From assembly GCF_004143485.2 (NCBI RefSeq), contig NZ_ML974130.1, positions 446,621 to 510,620 on the forward strand: a stretch of 64,000 bases of DNA. The letters are read 5' to 3'. Positions 58,931 to 64,000 of the stretch are shown here, one piece after another. The notes under the pieces were generated by a model. The model searched no databases. It was not told the origin of the DNA and saw only the letters and a list, made by a program, of their open reading frames with translations. Positions within the stretch are counted from its first letter, which is position 1. Each line of letters begins with the position of its first letter. This DNA is from Halorussus amylolyticus. GTDB lineage: Archaea; Halobacteriota; Halobacteria; Halobacteriales; Haladaptataceae. The translations under genes were made by a program, and so were the position numbers.

Positions 58931-59225
58931 CGCTCACGACCCGAACGTGCTTGCCGCCGTAATCGAATTCGACGGTGCCGCTCGTCCGGCGCGAGACGCC
59001 GTTTTCGAGCGGGGCGAACAGCGCGTTCAGCGCGTCGGTGTCGATGACCGAGTAGAGCGGTTTCAACTCCGCTCGGCCGGACTTCGCCCCCGGACTCACG
59101 GCCCGGACGACGGCCTCCGTAACCGTTTCACCCTCCTCTATGCGGTACGTCGTCTCCCCGTCTTTTTGTATCCCTTCGCCGCCACCTTTTGATGCTGTAA
59201 TCTCTGCTGAATTTGAATGAGTCAT
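58893..59225 (-). CDS. HalOD1 output-domain protein
   Basis: A 110-residue protein that consists almost entirely of the haloarchaeal HalOD1 domain (ETVTEAVVRAVS..., LKPLYSVIDTDALNALFAPL, TVEFDYGGKHVRVVSDG). HalOD1 is a presumed output domain of haloarchaeal signalling proteins. The start MTHSNSAEITASKGGGEG is chosen over a much longer frame with shadow-like composition. Its 3' end overlaps the zinc-finger gene. The BAT-type regulator gene upstream is on the same strand. Confidence 0.84.
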   Translation of the reverse strand: MTHSNSAEITASKGGGEGIQKDGETTYRIEEGETVTEAVVRAVSPGAKSGRAELKPLYSVIDTDALNALFAPLENGVSRRTSGTVEFDYGGKHVRVVSDGSVEVERGGTR

Positions 59226-59314
59226 TCGAACTATCTCCACCGTACCGTACGGTTCTGAGTCGGTTGAGTCCCGAGACGGCGCATGCAGGCCTTTCAAAAG
59301 GGGGAGGATGTCTA

Positions 59315-59956
59315 TCAGTGAGCCAGCGTGTCTCCGAGGAGATTTTTGTACCCTCGGCGAAGCCTGTCGGTGAACGACTGTCGCGCGATACCGAGTTTCT
59401 CGGCCAACTCCGCGAGGTTCGTCTGCGGGGGCGTCTCGTAGTATCCCTCGTTGTACGCGAGAAGCAGGGCTTCTCGCTGTTCGGGCGTGAGACTGTACTG
59501 ATTTGTGCCGTTTCGGCCCCCGACTGCGTGGAGGCGACTCAACTCGATGTCGATGTCGTGGGTCGTGCAGTACTGTTGGAACGCCGCGATTCGGTCGGTG
59601 TCCTCCGCGCGGAACTCGAAAATCCACTCCTCCTGCGTGCCGGTCGCCGACAGCAACGTGAGTTCCGCGTCCACGATACCGGTGAGGACGCCCTCGACGT
59701 TCGCGTCCCAGTTGGCGCGAAACAGCCCTTGCGTGCCGAGGTCGTCCACGACGGCGAACGACTGGAGCGCCCCCCGCGCTTCGAGCGTCTCCCGTACGCG
59801 CTCGACCGAAACGTTTCGGACCCAGAAGTACGGCAGAATCGCGTCTTCCGTGGGGACGACGCGCTCGATTTCGATAGTCACGTCCGGCAGACTCTCGAAG
59901 ATGTGGCCCAGCGGGAAGTCGTCGGCCGGGATGGAAAACTCGGCTATCGTAGCCAT
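59315..59956 (-). CDS. Bacterio-opsin-activator-type HTH regulator
   Basis: A 213-residue regulator. An N-terminal GAF/BAT sensor-like domain (MATIAEFSIPADDFPLGHIF) leads to a C-terminal HTH_10 domain (SLTPEQREALLLAYNEGYYETPPQTNLAELAEKLGIARQSFTDRL), the signature of the Bat family. Members act as transcription regulators responding to oxygen, light or redox. A GTG two codons earlier is an alternative start. It is 89 bp upstream of the HalOD1 gene on the same strand. Confidence 0.88.
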   Translation of the reverse strand: MATIAEFSIPADDFPLGHIFESLPDVTIEIERVVPTEDAILPYFWVRNVSVERVRETLEARGALQSFAVVDDLGTQGLFRANWDANVEGVLTGIVDAELTLLSATGTQEEWIFEFRAEDTDRIAAFQQYCTTHDIDIELSRLHAVGGRNGTNQYSLTPEQREALLLAYNEGYYETPPQTNLAELAEKLGIARQSFTDRLRRGYKNLLGDTLAH

Positions 59957-60030
59957 GTGCACTTACAGCACGGGACGGAAATAATGGCCGTGCCTTATCA
60001 GTCAACGACGGTCGTGTCGCGAACGACCGA

Positions 60031-60762
60031 CTACGCCGCGAGGTCCACCACGGCGTCGAGCGTGATTAGAATCGCGCGCTCGACGTTGTTCTTCGCCTTC
60101 TCGGGGAGTTCGTCGTCTTCGGTCTCGCCCTTCTGGGTCCCTGCCACGAGGTTGCCGTCCACGGTACAGATGGCTCCCGCGCGCATGCCCTTCCGGCGCG
60201 CGAGCGAGAACACCGCGGCGGCCTCCATCTCGACCGAGAGAATGTTGGCGGCCTCCCAGTCGGCGACGTACTCGTCGGTCTCGGCGTAGAAGGCGTCGTC
60301 GCTCGCAATCGCGCCGACGTGAACGTCTTCGTCGTTGGCTTTCGCGGAGTCCACCAGCGCCGAGAGGACGCCGTAGTCGGGGACAGCGGGGTACTCGACG
60401 GCCTCGTAGCGCCTGCTCGTGCCCTCGTTTTTCGCCGCGCCGGTCGCGACTATCATGTCGCCGATTTCGATGTCGGACTGGAGCGCGCCGGTCGTCCCGA
60501 CCCGAATCACGGTCTCGACGCCGACCGCGTGGAGTTCTTCGATTGCGATTGCGGCCGACGGGCAGCCGATTCCGGTCGAGCAGATGGTGAGGGGCGTGCC
60601 CTCGTACTCGGCGTTGACGACCTTGTACTCGCGGTTCTGCGCGACGACTTCGGAGTCGTCGCACAGGCCCGCGATGCGGTCCACGCGACCGGGGTCGCCG
60701 GGGATGAGCGCGATGTCGTTCACGTCGCCCTGCTCGACGAGAAGGTGGGGCTGTTTCGCCAT
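60031..60762 (-). CDS. udp: Uridine phosphorylase/nucleoside phosphorylase
   Basis: A 243-residue phosphorylase of the PNP/UDP family. Phosphate-binding residues lie in PGDPGRVDRIA and VIRVGTTGALQ; the nucleoside pocket includes VEMEAAAVFSLARRKGMRAG. It splits nucleosides with phosphate to base and ribose 1-phosphate. Haloarchaeal members feed the pentose-bisphosphate pathway. A PfkB kinase gene 0.7 kb upstream on the same strand could act on the product. Confidence 0.88.
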   Translation of the reverse strand: MAKQPHLLVEQGDVNDIALIPGDPGRVDRIAGLCDDSEVVAQNREYKVVNAEYEGTPLTICSTGIGCPSAAIAIEELHAVGVETVIRVGTTGALQSDIEIGDMIVATGAAKNEGTSRRYEAVEYPAVPDYGVLSALVDSAKANDEDVHVGAIASDDAFYAETDEYVADWEAANILSVEMEAAAVFSLARRKGMRAGAICTVDGNLVAGTQKGETEDDELPEKAKNNVERAILITLDAVVDLAA

Positions 60763-60990
60763 ACCGGTCGATTCTCGCGAGAGGGAGAAAAAGCGTAGGG
60801 GTTCGCTGTGGGCGACTGTTCGGACAAGGGTGAGGGATGAGGCGATTGGAATTCGTGGTGGTCTCTGCCCGAATTCGACCGCCTCACCGAACTACCGAGT
60901 GAATCGAGGTAGCGCTTGTAGTGCGAGAAGCGACACCGGAGCCACTGATGAAACGCAGTGATGACCGCGTCTTGTAACTCTTAATCGAAA

Positions 60991-61257
60991 TCACCACCCC
61001 AAAGGAGCAACGCCAGCCAATGCGATAAGGTAATCAATCAGGAGAATTACCAGCACCTTGTACCGATTGTCGTCCATCCAGAGCCGAAAATCACGTGAGT
61101 AAAGCCTCAACACGCCAAAGGTGGTGATTACGAACAAGCCGGTTGCCGTGACCAGATTATTCCAGAGAATCATCCAGGCTCCGACCAGAAACGTGGCTAC
61201 GGTAACAGTTATGACTGCTACTTTCCAGAAACCACTGTCGCCATTGGTCCGGCCCAT
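60991..61257 (-). CDS. Small AT-rich membrane protein (88 aa)
   Basis: An 88-residue protein with three hydrophobic helices (VAVITVTVATFLVGAWMILW, LVTATGLFVITTFGVLRLY, VLVILLIDYLIALAGVAPLGW) and a basic loop RDFRLWMDDNRYK. The coding sequence and flanks (about 60970-61340) are clearly more AT-rich than neighbours, which suggests acquisition. No family recognised. It starts MGRTNGDSGFWKV. Confidence 0.6.
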   Translation of the reverse strand: MGRTNGDSGFWKVAVITVTVATFLVGAWMILWNNLVTATGLFVITTFGVLRLYSRDFRLWMDDNRYKVLVILLIDYLIALAGVAPLGW

Positions 61258-61359
61258 AAGGAGTTCGATGAATCGGTGAGTAATAAGAATTCCAATAGAA
61301 TCTTTGTTGAAAATGAAATAAACGCCGACTGGAGTCCCACTATCCCAATCGTTCGCGCT

Positions 61360-61378
61360 CGTCAGTAGGGAACTGACG
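61360..61378. terminator. 7-bp hairpin past the PfkB gene
   Basis: CGTCAGT and ACTGACG flank a 5-nt loop about 50 nt beyond the stop codon of the PfkB-type kinase gene. Terminator role is tentative. Confidence 0.35.
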
Positions 61379-61428
61379 GGAGAATTGAACGGCCCGGGTA
61401 TCGAGAAGTCCTGCTCGAACGCTGACCC

Positions 61429-62337
61429 CTAGAACTGCCCGTCGAGAAACGCCTGCACGTCCTCCCACGTCGGCGCGGTCCGCGCACCGTCCTCCATCGC
61501 CGCCAAGGCTCCACACGCGTTCGCGAACTCCAGCGCGCGCTCGTAGTCGGCGTCGGGGCCGACCGGGTTGTCCCCGCGCACGAGCACCGCCAGAAATCCG
61601 GCGGCGAAGGCGTCACCAGCGCCCGTCGTATCCACGGCTTCGGCGTCGAAACCGGGGTGGCTGTACGACCCGTCGGGGGTATCGACGCGCGCCCCGTCCT
61701 CGCCGTGCTTGATGACGACCACGCGACCGTGGAGTTCCGAGGCGGGCGCTTCGAGGTCGTCGTCCAGAATCGTCCGGGCCTCGCGGTCGTTGAGAAACAC
61801 CACATCGGAGTGGGCCAGCGCGGCCGCGAAGTCGCGGTCGGCGAGTCGGCGGCCCGGGTCGAAGCTCACGGTCACGCCCGCCTCGGTCGCGACCCGGGCG
61901 AGTTCGGCCGCCGTGTCGGGCCGCTGGCTGGTGAGGTGGAGGTGGCGTGCACCCTCGACGTACTCGGGAGTCACGTCTGCTGGCGCGACCGCCTCGTTCG
62001 CGCCCTCGTTGCCGAGGACCATCACCTCGCCGCCCTCGTCCACGATGAGGTACTTCGTGGTGGTTTCGGCGTCCTCGACTTCGAGCAGGTGGGTGCAGTC
62101 CACGCCCGCGTCCCGGAGTTCCCGACGGGCGAGCAGACCGGTGTCGTCGTCGCCGACGCTCCCGACCAGCCCCGTCTCGAACTCCATTCCCGAGAGCGCG
62201 ACTGCGACGTTGGCGGCGCTCCCGCCGCCGGACCGGCGCTGGGAGTCGATGCGTGCTTCCCCGTCCGGGACAGGAAGCGCATCCACCCGGAGGGTCACGT
62301 CCCAGTTGACGTGCCCGGCGGTGACTACCTCGACCAT
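61429..62337 (-). CDS. PfkB-family sugar kinase
   Basis: A 302-residue ribokinase-like enzyme. Substrate and ATP sites are RSGGGSAANVAVALSGM near the N-terminus and the catalytic base in DTTGAGDAFAAGFL. The start MVEVVTAGHVNWDVTLRVDA is the usual one. The substrate cannot be told; because a uridine phosphorylase gene is close by, ribose 1-phosphate kinase of the haloarchaeal pentose-bisphosphate pathway is a reasonable guess, with 2-keto-3-deoxygluconate or fructose kinase as alternatives. Confidence 0.86.
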   Translation of the reverse strand: MVEVVTAGHVNWDVTLRVDALPVPDGEARIDSQRRSGGGSAANVAVALSGMEFETGLVGSVGDDDTGLLARRELRDAGVDCTHLLEVEDAETTTKYLIVDEGGEVMVLGNEGANEAVAPADVTPEYVEGARHLHLTSQRPDTAAELARVATEAGVTVSFDPGRRLADRDFAAALAHSDVVFLNDREARTILDDDLEAPASELHGRVVVIKHGEDGARVDTPDGSYSHPGFDAEAVDTTGAGDAFAAGFLAVLVRGDNPVGPDADYERALEFANACGALAAMEDGARTAPTWEDVQAFLDGQF

Positions 62338-62769
62338 GACTCGCGGCGATGGGGGCGTTCGGAGAGCGACATACCGCCACGGTATGCACCCGCTCGTCAA
62401 AACGCTTGGGTCACCTTCGCGGGACAGATGTTTTTCCTCGTGTCGAGTTCGTCGTCCGGTCGTACTCGGCTGTTATCTTTGGAACCGTGTTTTTGATTTG
62501 CTCAGAGAACTGTCGAAGCGAGCGACTCCCGGTACCTATGAAAACCGCACCGCACCGCGACCGCAGACCACACGCCTCCCCAACCGACTGCGTTTCTCGG
62601 TCGTCGTCGTCCGAGAGAGCTTTGCTCTCTCGTGATCACGAAAATCTTCGATTTTCGAACGACTTCGCTCCTCCCTGCGATACTCATCCCTCGCGCATCT
62701 CGGCGCACCCACGGGGGGTGCGCCAGCGCGCGCCGAGAGGTCCGTGAAAATGCGCGAATCGCCGGTGAC
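62338..62769. other. 432-bp intergenic region with dispersed repeat copy 2
   Basis: No gene seen. The left part (62338-62540) holds the promoter region of the PfkB gene. The right part is the dispersed structured repeat (62544-62734), just before the end of the DUF63 gene. Confidence 0.55.
62544..62734 (+). repeat. Dispersed structured repeat, copy 2, with palindromic insertion
   Basis: Same ordered blocks as 43921-44042: ACCGCACCGC, CGACCGC, CCTCCCCAACCGA, TCGCTCCT, TCATCCCTCGCGC, then a hairpin (GGCGCACCC / GGGTGCGCC) and AGCGCGCGCC. Between the second and third parts is an insertion (about 62595-62660) made of three consecutive small hairpins: CGAGAGAGC / GCTCTCTCG, TCGTGATCACGA and CGAAAATC / GATTTTCG. 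Confidence 0.78.
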
Positions 62770-63579
62770 TCATCCCGCAATCGCGAACAGGAGCAGATTG
62801 TGCGCGCCCGGCCCGAGTCCGATGGCCGCGACCGCGAACAGTAGGATGAAGCCCTCTCGCGGGTCCTCGCGGACGAGGTCGGCGAACAGCACGACCACCA
62901 ACTCCGCGATGACGAGCTTCACGAGGACGAACAGCCACCCGACGCCGATAATTTCGGCGGTCGGCAGACTTCCGGCCGCGTCGAGGACGAGCCGGGAGAC
63001 CGGCGTTCGCTCGCCGAAGCCGAGCACGTCCACGCCGACCGCGGTCGAGACCGCGTCGAGCGCGTGGCCGAACAGCGCGAGGACGCCGACCGCGCCGGTC
63101 GTCGCGGCCACGCCGGGATAGACGCGCCGGGTCGCGAGCCAGAGCGCGAGCGCCAGCACGGACGCGACGGCGACGGCCACGCTCGGCCAGAACAGTTGGA
63201 GCTCCCCGACCTCGGCTCCCCGGACGAGCGCGTAGCCGACGACTGCGATGGTCGCTCCGAGACCGGTCGCGGCCAGCGTGCGCTCGACGTTCGCACCCGC
63301 GCGACTCGTCGCGAACCACACCGCGCCCGCGACCACGAACGTCGTCAGGTAGACCGCTGGCGTGCCGAACAGCGGGCGGAGCGCCGTTGGCACCCAATCG
63401 ACGACGTAGAGGACGTGGAGACTCGACCCGACGAGCACCCACGGTGCGAGCGCGAGCGCGGTCCGTTCGGACACCGGTGGCTTCGCTCGGTAGAGCGCCG
63501 CGCCGACCACCGCCACCGCCGCGAGAAGCGCGAGGAGATACGGAAGCGCCGGGAGCGCGAACCCCTCTGGAAGTACCAT
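62770..63579 (-). CDS. DUF63 membrane protein
   Basis: A 269-residue integral membrane protein with about seven helices, matching archaeal DUF63. Conserved parts are VLVGSSLHVLYVVDWV, GHALDAVSTAVGVDVLGFGER, and the C-terminal GLGPGAHNLLLFAIAG. Function of the family is unknown. I start at MVLPEGFALPALPYLL; a 44-residue upstream extension is basic and non-family. Confidence 0.87.
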   Translation of the reverse strand: MVLPEGFALPALPYLLALLAAVAVVGAALYRAKPPVSERTALALAPWVLVGSSLHVLYVVDWVPTALRPLFGTPAVYLTTFVVAGAVWFATSRAGANVERTLAATGLGATIAVVGYALVRGAEVGELQLFWPSVAVAVASVLALALWLATRRVYPGVAATTGAVGVLALFGHALDAVSTAVGVDVLGFGERTPVSRLVLDAAGSLPTAEIIGVGWLFVLVKLVIAELVVVLFADLVREDPREGFILLFAVAAIGLGPGAHNLLLFAIAG

Positions 63580-63737
63580 GCGCCAAACGGCGGAGCGCGG
63601 GGCCGAAAGGCTTGCGATTGGCCGTGAACCGTCCGCGAGCGAGGCCTCTACTCGGCTCTCCGTCGCGGCATCGACCGCCCCGAATCGGGCCGTGCGACTT
63701 AAACTGTTCACCGACTAGATGCGCCCGGGGGTTCCCA

Positions 63738-64000
63738 ATGAGTGAAACAGCAACGACAAGCGACACGACCGAGACGGGGAGTACCGGCGGCTGGATTTCG
63801 GCCATCGTCGCGCTCCTCGGCGGCTGGCTGGTGGTATCGGCGTTCGTCTTCGAACCGCCCGCCGCCAACTTCTGGAACGACATCATCGTCGGTGCCGCCA
63901 TCGGCATCATCGCGGGCTACAACGCCATCAAGACCGACGACTACGAGGCGGTCAGCACGGGGGCCGCGTCGCTGGTCGCGCTCCTCGGCCTGTGGATGGT
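63738..64000 (+). CDS. SPW-repeat membrane protein (partial, runs off the window)
   Basis: The reading frame MSETATTSDTTETGSTGGWI continues open to the window edge (87 codons). It contains the SPW pattern: GGWLVVSAFVFEPP then FWNDIIVGAAIGIIAGYNAI, followed by the start of a second repeat (ASLVALLGLWMV). SPW proteins are small membrane proteins with paired helices, of unknown function. The C-terminus is outside the window. Confidence 0.82.
   Translation, partial: MSETATTSDTTETGSTGGWISAIVALLGGWLVVSAFVFEPPAANFWNDIIVGAAIGIIAGYNAIKTDDYEAVSTGAASLVALLGLWM

Noticed and set aside
60940-60985. Possible C/D box small RNA
   Set aside because: CTGATGA and GTGATGA resemble C and C' boxes, but matching D boxes at the right spacing are not visible.

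Overview
The window is chromosomal DNA of a haloarchaeon (class Halobacteria). It is GC-rich, and its proteins are strongly acidic (Asp/Glu-rich, few Lys). Archaeal and haloarchaeal marker genes include the tubulin-like CetZ, SAMP1, HMG-CoA reductase, the archaeosine enzyme RaSEA, the F420 enzymes CofC/CofG/CofH, GatD, a HalOD1 domain, a bacterio-opsin-activator-type regulator and many small haloarchaeal DUF families. Most genes start a short distance after a TATA-like box, as expected for leaderless mRNAs. I found no rRNA, no tRNA and no CRISPR array. Genus cannot be decided from the sequence; a Halorussus/Haladaptatus-like organism is only a guess.

Layout. 0-10 kb: purine synthesis (purU, purS, purQ), two tiny overlapping genes, RaSEA, a CetZ-membrane protein pair, an NAD(P)-binding reductase, thymidylate kinase and isocitrate dehydrogenase. 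10-24 kb: TPR-like protein, cupin, a possible small mobile element, HMG-CoA reductase, deoxyribose-phosphate aldolase, two membrane transport proteins, a tRNA methylthiotransferase, then a CDF metal transporter, a cysteine-packed 61-residue peptide and a divergent HxlR regulator with a Cys tail, followed by HIT hydrolase, TrkH and methionine aminopeptidase. 24-34 kb: a very acidic repetitive secreted protein, isoaspartyl peptidase, MOSC protein, PLP enzyme, GNAT and a tungsten-type aldehyde ferredoxin oxidoreductase. 34-40 kb: the F420 cluster (cofC, cofG, cofH) interrupted by an AT-rich two-gene ATPase/TOPRIM module. 40-48 kb: MoaB with a His-rich N-terminus, Idi, VapBC and carB. 48-64 kb: a secreted coiled-coil protein beside an ArsR-type regulator, gatD, SAMP1, a divergent potassium channel/TrkA-C cluster, a HalOD1/zinc-finger/BAT cluster, uridine phosphorylase, a PfkB kinase, a DUF63 protein and the start of an SPW protein.

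How genes work together. MoaB, SAMP1 (a MoaD-like protein) and the MOSC protein belong to molybdenum/tungsten cofactor biology and could serve the aldehyde ferredoxin oxidoreductase. HMG-CoA reductase and Idi are two steps of isoprenoid supply. TrkH, the RCK channel and the TrkA-C membrane proteins concern potassium, the main osmolyte of these cells. Uridine phosphorylase, PfkB kinase and DeoC fit nucleoside catabolism.

The most unusual content is (a) the Cys-rich peptide/HxlR/CDF locus; (b) the split ATPase-TOPRIM pair, reminiscent of OLD/PARIS anti-phage systems, lodged between cofC and cofG; (c) a short hairpin element found in frame inside two unrelated genes, with a compensatory base-pair change; (d) two copies of a structured dispersed intergenic repeat; and (e) about a dozen near-perfect 28-43 nt palindromes between and inside genes.
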